Of a stretch of 64,000 nt of DNA, positions 44,083 to 53,465 are shown one piece after another. Positions within the stretch are counted from its first letter, which is position 1. Every line of letters begins with the position of its first letter. The notes beneath the pieces were generated by a model. It saw nothing but the letters and a program-made list of their open reading frames with translations, ran no database searches and was not told the DNA's origin. The DNA is taken from NCBI RefSeq assembly GCF_004519405.1, contig NZ_SGWI01000001.1:1-64000 (forward strand). The letters run 5' to 3'. A program made the translations under genes and the position numbers. Origin of the DNA: Pseudomonas sp. BCA17. Its GTDB lineage: Bacteria > Pseudomonadota > Gammaproteobacteria > Pseudomonadales > Pseudomonadaceae.

Positions 44083-45285
44083 TCACTGCAGGCCGGAAAG
44101 GCCGAGGGCGGGGTCGATTCCATCGAGTGCAACGGCCAGAGCCTTGGCCTTGTCGGCGATCTGCTTGCGCTGATCGGCCGTAACACTGTCGTAGCGGCTG
44201 AATTGGCCGTCGACTTTGAAACCATTGAGTTCGGCATCGAACGCATCAAGCGCTTTGTCGACCTTGGGCAACAGGTCGGCGGCGGATTGGGTCAACAGGG
44301 GGCGCATCAGGTCGACTACCTTGCGGGCGACCTCAAGGTTGGCGGCAAAACCGTTCAAGTCGACATGGCTGTAGCGTTCTTCTTCACCACTGGCCGCACG
44401 CACATCCGCCAGGCTGTTGAGGTTGCGTACCACGATGCTGACCAGTTGCTCCGGTGGCAGCGACTGCGTCAGCAATTGTTGCTTGAGCTGGGTGACATCG
44501 GTGACCAGGCGTTGTGCAACCGGAGCCAGGCCGTTCAGGTCGTGCTGCTGGAACAGGCCGTATTCCAGGCGGTGGAAGCCGCTGAACGCGGCATCTTGCT
44601 CACGCTTTTCAAAGTAGTCGGCGCGCGCGTTGATCGCGTTGTCCAATTCGGCCAGGCGCTGGGACGCCGGCGCCAACCGTTGGTAGGCTTCGCGGGCCGG
44701 CACATACAGCGTCTGCGCGCGGGCCAGGTCACCGGCTTCAATGGCCTGCTGCAAGGCGTTCACGGCCTTGATCAGCGTGCTGCCCTGGCTGCTCAGGTAC
44801 ACGCGGAACTCCGACAGTGGCCCGATAAACGCCACCATCGATGGCTTGGCCTTGGCCAGGGCATCGGACTCGGCGGTCGGCGTCACATGCAAGGTGCCGC
44901 GTGGGTTACTCAGCAAGCCGCAGGTGATGGCGTAGTCACCGGGCAACAGGTTGGCGTTGATCACCTGGCTCAAGCCGGGTGCGATGTTCTCGCGCTCTTC
45001 GACCACCAGTACACCGTCGAGGATTTCCCATTCCACCGCTCGATCGGAGCGGTTGATGATACGAAAGCTGGCGCGCCCGGCAGGCACAGTCAGTGTGTTG
45101 GGTTCGCAGGCGTGGCTGTGGATGGTCACGGCGATTTCATTGTGGTTGGTCTGGCGCTTGGCGGCGGCCAACTGTGAGGCGTAGTAGAACAGGCCACCGG
45201 CGGCGATCATCACGACCACCGAGCCGGCGACGGCCCAGCGCAGGGCGCGGGACGGCGGGGCCGGTTGAGGGGTTGGGTTGGACAA
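44083..45285 (-). CDS. efeO: EfeO periplasmic iron-binding protein (cupredoxin plus M75)
   Basis: A 400-residue protein with one N-terminal membrane or signal segment (about 11-36, [26 protein letters not shown]). The N-terminal cupredoxin-like domain (about 45-140) carries [19 protein letters not shown] and the Cys of [14 protein letters not shown]. The C-terminal M75 domain (about 150-400) carries the HxxE motif in [14 protein letters not shown] at 45285 is the start because TAAGGA lies about 9 bp upstream and it follows the efeU stop by 10 bp. A TTG at 45327 would lie inside efeU. It delivers iron to EfeU. Confidence 0.92.
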   Translation of the reverse strand: MSNPTPQPAPPSRALRWAVAGSVVVMIAAGGLFYYASQLAAAKRQTNHNEIAVTIHSHACEPNTLTVPAGRASFRIINRSDRAVEWEILDGVLVVEERENIAPGLSQVINANLLPGDYAITCGLLSNPRGTLHVTPTAESDALAKAKPSMVAFIGPLSEFRVYLSSQGSTLIKAVNALQQAIEAGDLARAQTLYVPAREAYQRLAPASQRLAELDNAINARADYFEKREQDAAFSGFHRLEYGLFQQHDLNGLAPVAQRLVTDVTQLKQQLLTQSLPPEQLVSIVVRNLNSLADVRAASGEEERYSHVDLNGFAANLEVARKVVDLMRPLLTQSAADLLPKVDKALDAFDAELNGFKVDGQFSRYDSVTADQRKQIADKAKALAVALDGIDPALGLSGLQ

Positions 45286-45295
45286 GAGGCGGTCC

Positions 45296-46141
45296 TTACT
45301 GACTGGAAGCGGAAGAAGGTTTGGCAACGGGCTTGGCGGGCGCCGAGGGCAGGAAGAACATCACCAGGGCCACCACCAGATAAATCAGATAAGCGCCCAG
45401 GGTGCTGACGGTCGGCGCTTCCTGGTAACCGAACATACCGGCCAGTACCGAGCCCAGCGGGCTGTCCATGGGCAGCGCGGCGCTGAAGTCGAACAGCACG
45501 GTTTGCAGGTGGTTCCACACGCCGGCTTCATGCAGGGCCTGCACCGAGTTGGCGAGGATGCCGGCGGCTACCACCAGAATGAACAGACCGGTCCAGCGGA
45601 AGAACGCGCCGAGGTTCAAGCGCATGCTGCCGGAATAGATGAGGAAACCGACCACAATCGCCAGGATCAGGCCGAGCAGGGCGCCGAGCGGCGCGCCGGG
45701 ACCTTCGCTCTGCTGGAACACGGCCAGCAGGAAAAACACCGTCTCCAGGCCTTCACGGGCCACGGCGAAAAACACCATGGCGATCAGCGCGAACACCTGG
45801 TGCCTGGAGCCGGCCAGGGCGTGGTCGAGGGATTCATGCAGGCTGTGCTTGATGGAACGCGCGACCTTGCGCATCCAGAACACCATGGAACTGAGGATGC
45901 CCACGGCGATCAATCCTACGACGCCTTCGAAGAGTTCCTGTTGTTTCTGCGGAAATTCAGCGCTGACCAACTCCAGGCCACCGCCTATCAGCAGGGCGAG
46001 CGCGGCGGCGAGAAACACGCCGATCCACACGGCGGGCATCCATTGGCCACGGCCGGTCTGCTGCAGGTAACTGGCGATAATGCCAACGATCAACGCAGCT
46101 TCAATGCCTTCGCGCAGCATGATTAAAAAGGGAACAAGCAT
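45296..46141 (-). CDS. efeU: EfeU ferrous/ferric iron permease (FTR1 family)
   Basis: A 281-residue inner membrane protein with seven predicted helices. The two iron-translocating motifs are REGIEAALIVGI (first helix) and REGLETVFFLLAV (central helix), the paired RExxE pattern of Ftr1/EfeU. It imports iron together with EfeO and EfeB, working best under acidic and iron-poor conditions in E. coli. ATG at 46141 is favoured over the upstream Met at 46156. A Fur-type box lies 41-59 bp upstream. First gene of the efeUOBM operon. Confidence 0.93.
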   Translation of the reverse strand: MLVPFLIMLREGIEAALIVGIIASYLQQTGRGQWMPAVWIGVFLAAALALLIGGGLELVSAEFPQKQQELFEGVVGLIAVGILSSMVFWMRKVARSIKHSLHESLDHALAGSRHQVFALIAMVFFAVAREGLETVFFLLAVFQQSEGPGAPLGALLGLILAIVVGFLIYSGSMRLNLGAFFRWTGLFILVVAAGILANSVQALHEAGVWNHLQTVLFDFSAALPMDSPLGSVLAGMFGYQEAPTVSTLGAYLIYLVVALVMFFLPSAPAKPVAKPSSASSQ

Positions 46142-46181
46142 TCGGCACCGCATCATGACTGGATAGGGTGGTAATTTGTAA

Positions 46182-46200
46182 CATAATGATACTCATTGCT
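46182..46200 (-). promoter_or_regulatory. Fur box upstream of efeU
   Basis: The 19 bases CATAATGATACTCATTGCT match the consensus GATAATGATAATCATTATC at 14 positions, including the central ATAATGATA and CATT. It lies 41 bp upstream of the efeU start in the efeU/AraC intergenic region, so iron repression of the operon is expected. Confidence 0.75.
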
Positions 46201-46308
46201 AAACAAGAAATATTGACTTTTGCTGAACCGAGGCTGAACGGTGGTGGCGAAGCGCAACCGCCTTTATGATGCTCGCCTTGTATCGACACAGCTGAATAGC
46301 CCATTCCC

Positions 46309-47331
46309 ATGGCGGAAAAAGACACCATCTCCATCCATCTTGTGCGTGAGGCTCTACTGCAGAGCTGCGCGCCCGGCATGGCGCCTGCCGACGTGCTGGG
46401 TAAGGTCGGTATTGACCCCGCATGGTTGCAGCAATCCGATGCCCGCGTGCCGGCGGTGGCTTACGCGCGGTTGTGGCGTTTGTTGGCGCGGCGCATGGAC
46501 GATGAGTTTTTTGGCATGGACCCACGCAAGCTCAAGTCCGGCAGCTTGGCGTTTCTCTGCCACGCCGCCATGGCGCAACCGACCCTGGCGGCGGCCCTGG
46601 AAACCGCGCTGGGGTTCCTGTCACTGATGCTGGAGCGGCTGCCCGCGCAACTGGTGCGCCGGCAAAGCCTGGCGGAGATCGTGTTGCATGAGCCCGAGGC
46701 TGCACCCAATCGGGCATTCACCTATTTTACGTATTGGATGATTGTCCACGGCGTGGCCTGTTGGCTGGCGGGGCGGCGGATTCCGATCCTGGCCATCGAG
46801 CTGCGCTGCCCGCAGCCGGACTTTTGCGACGACTACCAAGTGATGTTTTCCGACAACTTGCGTTTCGATCGGCCACATACCCGCATGATTTTTTCCGCAG
46901 ACTGCCTCGATCTACCGATCAAACGCAGTATCGAGGAGCTCAAGCGCTTTCTGGCTCACGCACCGGCCAACATACTGGTCAAATACCGCGACCCCGACAG
47001 CCTCGCCAACCGCATCAAACACGATCTACGCCAGATGCCGCCTGATACCTGGCCGGAAACCGATAGCCTGGCCACCCGGCTATGCATTTCCGCCTCCACC
47101 CTGCGCCGCCGCCTGGCGGAAGAAGGGCAGACCTACCAAGGCCTCAAGGACAGCGTGCGCAAAGAGCTGGCGATTGTCTGGCTGGCCGAGCCGCAGATCA
47201 GCTTTGCCGAAATAGCGACGCGGTTGGGGTTCGCGGATACAAGTTCATTTTACAAGGCATTTCGTAAGTGGTCGGGGTCAAACCCGGGGCACTATCGAAG
47301 TCTGATCCTGAATGAGCACAGCCGATTTTAG
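46309..47331 (+). CDS. AraC-family regulator (OruR/ArgR-like, Arabinose_bd domain)
   Basis: A 340-residue protein. The N-terminal domain (about 15-200, MAPADVLGKVGIDPAWLQQSDARVPAVAYARLWRLLARRMDDEFFGMDPRKLKSGSLAFLCHAAM) matches PF12625. The C-terminal AraC HTH (about 245-335) includes SLATRLCISASTLRRRLAEEGQTYQGLKD and FAEIATRLGFADTSSFYKAFRKWSGSNPGHYR. Members of this branch control catabolism or quorum-type signals. Divergent from efeU, although the target is not obvious. Its promoter shares the 167-bp region holding the Fur box. Confidence 0.9.
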   Translation: MAEKDTISIHLVREALLQSCAPGMAPADVLGKVGIDPAWLQQSDARVPAVAYARLWRLLARRMDDEFFGMDPRKLKSGSLAFLCHAAMAQPTLAAALETALGFLSLMLERLPAQLVRRQSLAEIVLHEPEAAPNRAFTYFTYWMIVHGVACWLAGRRIPILAIELRCPQPDFCDDYQVMFSDNLRFDRPHTRMIFSADCLDLPIKRSIEELKRFLAHAPANILVKYRDPDSLANRIKHDLRQMPPDTWPETDSLATRLCISASTLRRRLAEEGQTYQGLKDSVRKELAIVWLAEPQISFAEIATRLGFADTSSFYKAFRKWSGSNPGHYRSLILNEHSRF

Positions 47332-47544
47332 TTGCCACTGTGCGGGATTAGGAAATAGCTGACCAAGTCTTTCTCGTGTGTATGACAGAGCGACCCTATT
47401 TGATGATAGGAAACGACTGGCATATTCAGCGCTATAAAGCGTGCACAGTAAGCGGCGTGATTCCTACCTGTAGTTCGGTCTGAGGAGTTGAGGGGTAGGT
47501 CGATCACTTGATCAATCTGTCGTTCAACTGTGAGGAAGGCAATC

Positions 47545-47925
47545 ATGAAAAGGTTTTTTGCGTTAGTTGTTTTGATGTTGGCTTTTTTGTCGCCTCAAGC
47601 GTTTGGTGGTTGTTGGGCTATCACGGACACCTACACGGGGATACTGGAAGGTGAAAGCGAGAAAGTGGCTTATGGACCCTTTACAATAACCTCCGCGAAT
47701 GGATGCCTGAGCGCGAACATAGATGCAAGCATTTCCGCGGTAGATCGCGGCAGGCCACCTCAGTTGTCGATACAACAGGAGGTCGGTTCATCGTGGGTGC
47801 AGGTGGCAGGAAATGTTGGGAGCAACGTGTTGTACAGCGGTTCGTTTGGCACCTATCGAGTGTTGATAAAAAATCCCGATGCTGCACCTAAAGTCTACTT
47901 GGGAACTGTCAAGTACGGACGGTGA
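47545..47925 (+). CDS. Small secreted protein of unknown function
   Basis: A 126-residue protein with a signal peptide (MKRFFALVVLMLAFLSPQAFGG). The mature part is about 104 residues, beta-rich, with two Cys that could pair (GGCWAITD and ANGCLSAN), then SWVQVAGNVGSNVLYSGSFGTYRVLIKNPDAAPKVYLGTVKYG. It has the look of a small secreted beta-sandwich. GAGGAAGG precedes the ATG. Base composition is lower in GC than the neighbouring efe and mex genes. No relatives recognised, no operon partner on this strand. Confidence 0.7.
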   Translation: MKRFFALVVLMLAFLSPQAFGGCWAITDTYTGILEGESEKVAYGPFTITSANGCLSANIDASISAVDRGRPPQLSIQQEVGSSWVQVAGNVGSNVLYSGSFGTYRVLIKNPDAAPKVYLGTVKYGR

Positions 47926-47985
47926 AGAGGATGTCTGCAGTGTGTCAAGTTTGTTGCTTGGCTCACTGCAGGCTTAACATTGCAA

Positions 47986-48510
47986 TTATGCCTGCTCATC
48001 TAAGGAAAGCTTATTGTTGGTGGAGTTGACGAAATAGGTGAGGGCACCAATAGCATGATTGGCTGCAATCATGGCTTTTTTCCATGTCAAGTTATCCGGT
48101 GTGGCATGGCCAGGGAAGTCTTCGAGAAATTTGGCGTATTCTTCTAGCTTTTGATTGAATAACGCAATGGCGTTAAATTTGACATGCGTATTTGCCTGGT
48201 TGCCCTTGGCGTCGAACTCTCCATTTCCACTTATAAACATTCCAAACGCCATCACATCAATGGCTCCGCTGCTGTACAGTTGCCTGCCTACCTTCTTCAG
48301 TTCATTGGTGCTGATTGATGTCATGTCATAGTCTTTTAAAAAGCTCTTCAGTTCGGTAATTTCTTTCTCGGCGCCTATTTTAAGTATATCCGCCGCTTTT
48401 GAGGCGTCTGTTGGAGTGAACGAGTTTTTAATTTCTCTCGGATTTTTGATGAGGTAAGCGCTGGTCGCTTTTGAACGCTGTACGGAGTCAGTCGTCGCTA
48501 CAATAGCCAT
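47986..48510 (-). CDS. Unknown cytoplasmic protein, low-GC gene
   Basis: A 174-residue soluble, alpha-helical-looking protein: KATSAYLIKNPREIKNSFTPTDASKAADILKIGAEKEITELKSFLKDYDMTSISTNELKKVGRQLYSSGAIDVMAFGMFISGNGEFDAKGNQANTHVKFNAIALFNQKLEEYAKFLEDFPGHATPDNLTWKKAM. ATG at 48510 follows GGTGGA, and the upstream Met at 48528 has no ribosome binding site. There is no signal peptide. The composition is visibly AT-richer than its surroundings, suggesting acquisition. I have a vague memory of relatives in pseudomonads but no functional name. Convergent with the secreted protein at 47545-47925. Confidence 0.65.
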   Translation of the reverse strand: MAIVATTDSVQRSKATSAYLIKNPREIKNSFTPTDASKAADILKIGAEKEITELKSFLKDYDMTSISTNELKKVGRQLYSSGAIDVMAFGMFISGNGEFDAKGNQANTHVKFNAIALFNQKLEEYAKFLEDFPGHATPDNLTWKKAMIAANHAIGALTYFVNSTNNKLSLDEQA

Positions 48511-48528
48511 TGTGATGTCCACCGTCAT

Positions 48529-48858
48529 TTAAGGGCTTGTAGCGGCAATGCTAGTTTTATTCGCTCAACACTTCATTGGGTAAAATGGCTATAAAGAATA
48601 TTTGGAAGCTGCTTACAAAGACCTACAACAGAGTCTGACAGCTCAATCCTTCTCATTTTTTTGGAAGGAGCTGTTTTCTGAATAACACATCGTGCACTCC
48701 AGGCGATATGTATCCTGCTCTGATCGAGCAGCGAAGGCCTAATCTATGAAGAAATGCCTGATCACTTCAGGGCATCCAAACAAAAAAAGCCCCGCGACCG
48801 AATGGACCGCAGGGCTAAAGAATTGGCTGGATGCGACCAACCAAAGGAGCTCTTTACA
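48529..48858. other. Gene-free region with a + strand hairpin, possible small RNA
   Basis: No coding sequence is supported in these 330 bp. On the + strand a bulged hairpin (CAGCT 48639-48643 with AGCTG 48669-48673, and CCTTC 48648-48652 with GAAGG 48664-48668) is followed by TTTTCT. An AT-rich stretch with GGCTATAAAGAAT lies about 60 bp upstream of it. Together they could delimit a short transcript. The oprN terminator occupies 48782-48816. Confidence 0.3.
48782..48816 (-). terminator. Rho-independent terminator of the mexEF-oprN operon
   Basis: On the minus strand AGCCC, one mismatch and GCG pair with CGC and GGGCT to form a stem with a long loop (48788-48792 with 48812-48816 outermost). 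It is followed by seven T (A-run 48782-48788 on the + strand). It lies 43 bp past the oprN stop. Confidence 0.75.
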
Positions 48859-50274
48859 TCATTTGACGCTGGCGACCACCGTGTCCGGCTGCCAGCCACC
48901 TCCCAGCGCCTTGTAGATCGCGACTATCCCGCGATACAGATCCACTTCGGCCTGGGCCTGGGCGTCTTCGGCGGCCAGGCGTTCGCGTTGGGCGTCGAGC
49001 AGTACCAGGAAGTCCACAGTGCCTTCGCGGTAGCGGATCGCGGCGAGGTCGGCGGCGGCGCGGCTGGATTCACTTTGACGGATCAGCGAAACCAGGCGCT
49101 GTTGGCGTTTGCCGTAATCACTGAAGGCATTTTCCGATTCCTCCAGTGCCAGCAACACTTGCTGCTCATACGTTGCCAGGGCGCCATCGGCCTCGGCGTT
49201 GGCGCCGCGCAGACGGGCGCGCACGCTGCCCAGGTCGAAGGCGGCCCAGGTAATGCTTGGGCCGAGGGACCAGGCGTTCGCTGCCGCCGAACCGATCTGC
49301 GAACCGCGCCCGGCGGTAAAGCCGAGGAAGCCGCTGAGGCTGACCCGTGGGAACAGATCGGCCTTGGCCACGCCGATACGCGCGGTGGCGGCGGCCAGTT
49401 TGCGTTCGGCACTGAGGATGTCCGGGCGACGCTGCAGCAGTTGCCCTGGATCGCCGATCGGCAACGCCTTGGCAATCGCCGGCAGGTCTTTGGGGCTCAG
49501 GTCCACGCTCAGCTTGTCGGGGCGCTGGCCGAGGAGGGTGGCGATGCGGTTACGTTCGCGCACTTGCTCGGCCTGCAGTTGCGGCACGCTGGCTTCAACC
49601 GCCGCCAAGCGTGCGTCGGCGCGCTCCACGTCGAGCTGATCGCCGACACCGGCGTCGCGCAGGCTGACGGTGATGGCGCGCGATTCCTGCTGGTTCTTCA
49701 GGTTGTCCAGGGCAATGCGTTCACGCAATTGGGCGCCACGCAGTTGGCCGTAGGCATCCACCAATTCGGCAATCATGGTGACTTGCAGTTGGTACAGGTC
49801 GGCTTCGGCCACTTGCTGGTCCGCGTCGCTGGCCTCCAGGTTGCGGCGGATACGGCCGAACAAGTCGACTTCCCAGGCCATGTCCAGCCCCAGGTCGTAG
49901 CGCTCGCTGTTGACACGCTTGGTGGTCTGGCCCGGGATCTGGCCTTTGCCCACGTCGCTGCTGGCCCGCGAGGTCACCACCGGCATGATGTCGGTGGCCA
50001 CGTCGTCACGAATGGCCCGCGCGGCCCGCAGACGGGCAAAGGCTACGCGCAGGTCACGGTTGCCGCTCAGCGACTGGGTCACCAGCTGGTTGAGGGTCGG
50101 GTCGTCGAACTGTTGCCACCAGATGCCTTCGTATTTGGCATGGTCATAACTTTTGGTGTCAGCGGCGGCCGTGATATTGGCCGCCTCCAGCTTCTCGGTT
50201 TTATAGTCCGGGCCTACCGCACAGGCACTCAGGGCCAGTACCAGCAAGCTCGGCAAAAATACTTTCACACTCAT
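48859..50274 (-). CDS. oprN: OprN-like outer membrane efflux channel (RND partner)
   Basis: A 471-residue lipoprotein of the OprM/TolC family. The signal peptide ends in the lipobox LSAC (Cys18), then AVGPDYKTEKLEAAN and two repeats of the OEP domain, seen in WWQQFDDPTLNQLVTQSLSGNRDLRVAFARLRAARA and GLDMAWEVDLFGRIRRNLEASDAD and the second-half GPSITWAAFDLGSVRARLRGANAEADGALATYEQQVLLALEESENAF. It forms a trimeric outer-membrane channel and periplasmic tunnel. It starts in an ATGA overlap with mexF. The length matches P. aeruginosa OprN (about 472). Confidence 0.9.
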   Translation of the reverse strand: MSVKVFLPSLLVLALSACAVGPDYKTEKLEAANITAAADTKSYDHAKYEGIWWQQFDDPTLNQLVTQSLSGNRDLRVAFARLRAARAIRDDVATDIMPVVTSRASSDVGKGQIPGQTTKRVNSERYDLGLDMAWEVDLFGRIRRNLEASDADQQVAEADLYQLQVTMIAELVDAYGQLRGAQLRERIALDNLKNQQESRAITVSLRDAGVGDQLDVERADARLAAVEASVPQLQAEQVRERNRIATLLGQRPDKLSVDLSPKDLPAIAKALPIGDPGQLLQRRPDILSAERKLAAATARIGVAKADLFPRVSLSGFLGFTAGRGSQIGSAAANAWSLGPSITWAAFDLGSVRARLRGANAEADGALATYEQQVLLALEESENAFSDYGKRQQRLVSLIRQSESSRAAADLAAIRYREGTVDFLVLLDAQRERLAAEDAQAQAEVDLYRGIVAIYKALGGGWQPDTVVASVK

Positions 50275-53200
50275 TGCTGTGTCTCCAGCTTCAAGGCCTT
50301 GGCCGCTTTGCGCGTTTCGCTGCGCTCCACATAGCGACGGATCAGTACGTAGAACACTGGCGTCAGCAACAGACCGAAGAAGGTCACACCGATCATCCCG
50401 GAGAACACCGCCACGCCCATGGCATGCCGCATCTCGGCGCCGGCACCGCTGGACAACACCAGAGGCACCACGCCCATGATGAACGCGAACGAGGTCATCA
50501 GGATCGGTCGCAGACGCAGACGGCAGGCTTCCAGTACCGCGGCGAGCGGGTCGAGACCTTCCTGCTGTTTATCCTTGGCGAACTCGACGATCAGAATCGC
50601 GTTCTTGCACGCCAGGCCCACCAGTACGATCAAGCCGATCTGAGTGAAGATGTTGTTGTCGCCGCCCGAGATGATCACCCCGGTAATGGCCGACAGCAGC
50701 GTCATCGGTACGATCAGGATCACCGCCAGCGGCAGGCTCCAGCTTTCGTATTGAGCGGCCAGTACCAGGAACGCCAACAGTACGCAGAGCGGGAACACGA
50801 ACAGCGCGGTATTGCCCGAGAGGATCTGCTGATACGTCAGGTCGGTCCACTCGTAGGTCATGCCGTTGGGCAATTCCTCTTTCAGCAGTTTTTCAATCGC
50901 GGCCTGGGCCTGGCCGGAGCTGTAGCCCGGGGCGGCGTTGCCGTTGATTTCTGCGGTGATAAAGCCGTTGTAGTGCATCACGCGGTCCGGGCCCGAGGTG
51001 TCGCTGACCTTGATAAAGGTCGCCAGCGGGATCATCTCGCCTTTGTTGTTACGCACTTTCAACTGGCCGATCTGGTCTTCGTCCAGGCGGAACTGCTGGT
51101 CAGCCTGCACGTTGACCTGATAAGTGCGGCCAAAACGGTTGAAGTCGTTGGCATACAACGAACCCAGGTAGATCTGCAGGGTGTCGAAGATGTCGCTGAT
51201 CGCCACGCCGTGGGTCTTGGCCTTTTCGCGGTCGATGGCGGCATCGACCTGCGGCACGTTGACGGTGTAGCTGGTGAACAGGCCGAACAACTCCGGCACG
51301 TTATGGCTCTTGGCGATGATGTTCTGGGTTTCTTTGTACAGCTCGTCATAACCCAGGTTGCCACGGTCTTCGATCTGCAGGCGGAAACCGCCAATCGTCC
51401 CCAGGCCCTGCACCGGCGGCGGTGGGAAGATCGCCATGTAGGCTTCCTGGATGCCGCTGTACTTGCCGTTCAGTGCACCGGCAATCGCACCGGCCGACAT
51501 GCTTGGGTCTTTACGCTCATCGAACGGCTTCAAGGTCACGAACACGATGCCGCTGTTCGGGCTGTTGGTGAAACCGTTGATCGACAGGCCCGGGAACGCC
51601 ACCGCAGCTTCCACGCCGGGTTGTTTCAGGGCGATATCGGACATGCGCTTGATCACGTCCTCGGTGCGGTCCAGGCTCGCGGCGTCCGGCAATTGCGCGA
51701 AGGCCACCAGATATTGCTTGTCCTGGGCCGGTACGAAACCGGTCGGCGTGTGGGCGAAGCCCAGCCAGGTCAGGACAATCAAGCCGGCGTACAGGAACAG
51801 CGCGATCCCACTGCCACGAATCACGCGGCGCACGGTGCCGACGTAACCATGGCTGGCCTTGTCGAAGAAGCGGTTGAACGGTTTGAACAACCAGCCGCCG
51901 AGTATTTTGTCGAGGAATCTGGAGAAGCCATCTTTCGGTGCATCGTGACCTTTGAGCAGCACGGCAGCCAGCGCCGGCGACAAGGTCAGCGAGTTGAACG
52001 CCGAGATCACAGTAGAGATCGCAATGGTCAACGCGAACTGCTTATAGAACTGCCCGGTCAAGCCGCTGATAAAGGCCGCTGGCACGAACACCGCACACAG
52101 CACCAACGCGGTCGCGATGATCGGGCCGGTCACTTCGCTCATAGCTTTTTCAGTCGCCGGGAACGGTTCCAGGCCCAGCTCGATGTTGCGCTCGACGTTC
52201 TCCACCACCACGATGGCATCGTCTACCACGATGCCGATGGCCAATACCAGACCGAACAGCGACAGTGCGTTGAGCGAGAAGCCAAACAGGTGCATCACCG
52301 CAAACGTACCGATCAAGGACACCGGTACCGCCACCAACGGGATGATCGAGGCGCGCCAGGTCTGTAGGAACAGGATTACTACCAGTACCACGAGAATCAG
52401 GGCTTCGAACAGGGTGTGCACCACCGCCTCGATGGAGCCGCGCACGAAGATGGTCGGGTCATAGACAATGCTGAAGTCCATGCCTTGCGGGAAGTTCTGC
52501 TTGAGCTCCGCCATCTTGGCGCGTACTTCGTTGGAAATCTCGATCGCGTTGGAACCCGGGCGCTGGAAGATCGGGATCGCCACCGCCGGCTGGTTGTCGA
52601 GCAACGAGCGCAGCGCATATTGGCTGGAACCCAGCTCCACCCGCGCAATGTCTCTCAGGCGCGTGATTTCACCGTTGTCGCCCGAGCGAATGACGATGTT
52701 CTCGAACTCCTCCTCAGTCACCAGGCGGCCCTGAGTGTTCACCGACAACTGGAAGCTGGTGGCAGTCGGTGCAGGTTGCGCACCCAGGGCACCGGCGGCC
52801 ACTTGGCGGTTCTGTTCGCGAATCGCGGTGACCACGTCGGTGGCGGTCAGGTTGCGCGAAGCGGTCTTGTTCGGGTCCAGCCAGACGCGCAGCGAGTAGT
52901 CACCCATGCCGAACAGCTGCACGTCACCCACACCGCCCAGGCGTGCCAGCTCATCCTTCACATTGAGCAAGGCGTAGTTGGACAGGTAGAGCATGTCGTA
53001 ACGCTTGTCCGGGGAGGTCAAGTGCACAACCATGGTCAGGTCAGGGGAGGCCTTGTCCACGGTGATACCGATGCGCGTCACTTCTTCAGGCAGTTTCGGC
53101 TGAGTCCGGGTCACACGGTTCTGTACCTGTACCTGCGCGTTGTCCAGGTCGGTGCCCAGGGCGAAGGTGATGGTCAGGGTCAGCTTGCCGTCGGCGGTCG

Positions 53201-53450
53201 ACTGCGAGGACATGTACAGCATGTTCTCGACGCCGGTGATGGCTTGCTCCAGCGGAGCGGCCACGGTTTCACCGATGACTTTGGGGTTGGCACCCGGGAA
53301 GTTGGCACGTACCACGACGGTCGGCGGCACCACTTCCGGGTATTCGCTGATCGGCAGTTGGAACAGCGAGATCGCACCGGCAATCAGGATCAGCAGCGAA
53401 AGCACTGCTGCGAAGATCGGCCGCGAAATGAAGAACTTGGAAAAATTCAT
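50271..53450 (-). CDS. mexF: MexF-like RND multidrug efflux pump
   Basis: A 1059-residue HAE1 family inner-membrane antiporter with 12 helices and two large periplasmic loops. It starts MNFSKFFISRPIFAAVLSLLILIAGAISLFQLPISEYPEVVPPTVVV, very close to my memory of P. aeruginosa MexF. GLVLAIGIVVDDAIVVVENVERN contains the proton-relay Asp pair in TM4. It exports chloramphenicol, fluoroquinolones, trimethoprim and signalling precursors in P. aeruginosa. It is in the mexE-mexF-oprN operon (15 bp after mexE, ATGA overlap with oprN). Confidence 0.95.
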   Translation of the reverse strand: MNFSKFFISRPIFAAVLSLLILIAGAISLFQLPISEYPEVVPPTVVVRANFPGANPKVIGETVAAPLEQAITGVENMLYMSSQSTADGKLTLTITFALGTDLDNAQVQVQNRVTRTQPKLPEEVTRIGITVDKASPDLTMVVHLTSPDKRYDMLYLSNYALLNVKDELARLGGVGDVQLFGMGDYSLRVWLDPNKTASRNLTATDVVTAIREQNRQVAAGALGAQPAPTATSFQLSVNTQGRLVTEEEFENIVIRSGDNGEITRLRDIARVELGSSQYALRSLLDNQPAVAIPIFQRPGSNAIEISNEVRAKMAELKQNFPQGMDFSIVYDPTIFVRGSIEAVVHTLFEALILVVLVVILFLQTWRASIIPLVAVPVSLIGTFAVMHLFGFSLNALSLFGLVLAIGIVVDDAIVVVENVERNIELGLEPFPATEKAMSEVTGPIIATALVLCAVFVPAAFISGLTGQFYKQFALTIAISTVISAFNSLTLSPALAAVLLKGHDAPKDGFSRFLDKILGGWLFKPFNRFFDKASHGYVGTVRRVIRGSGIALFLYAGLIVLTWLGFAHTPTGFVPAQDKQYLVAFAQLPDAASLDRTEDVIKRMSDIALKQPGVEAAVAFPGLSINGFTNSPNSGIVFVTLKPFDERKDPSMSAGAIAGALNGKYSGIQEAYMAIFPPPPVQGLGTIGGFRLQIEDRGNLGYDELYKETQNIIAKSHNVPELFGLFTSYTVNVPQVDAAIDREKAKTHGVAISDIFDTLQIYLGSLYANDFNRFGRTYQVNVQADQQFRLDEDQIGQLKVRNNKGEMIPLATFIKVSDTSGPDRVMHYNGFITAEINGNAAPGYSSGQAQAAIEKLLKEELPNGMTYEWTDLTYQQILSGNTALFVFPLCVLLAFLVLAAQYESWSLPLAVILIVPMTLLSAITGVIISGGDNNIFTQIGLIVLVGLACKNAILIVEFAKDKQQEGLDPLAAVLEACRLRLRPILMTSFAFIMGVVPLVLSSGAGAEMRHAMGVAVFSGMIGVTFFGLLLTPVFYVLIRRYVERSETRKAAKALKLETQQ

Positions 53451-53465
53451 CTTGAGTTGTATCCC

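Noticed and set aside
45286-45327. TTG at 45327 as efeO start
   Set aside because: It would overlap efeU by 32 bp without a good ribosome binding site, whereas TTG at 45285 has TAAGGA at ideal spacing.
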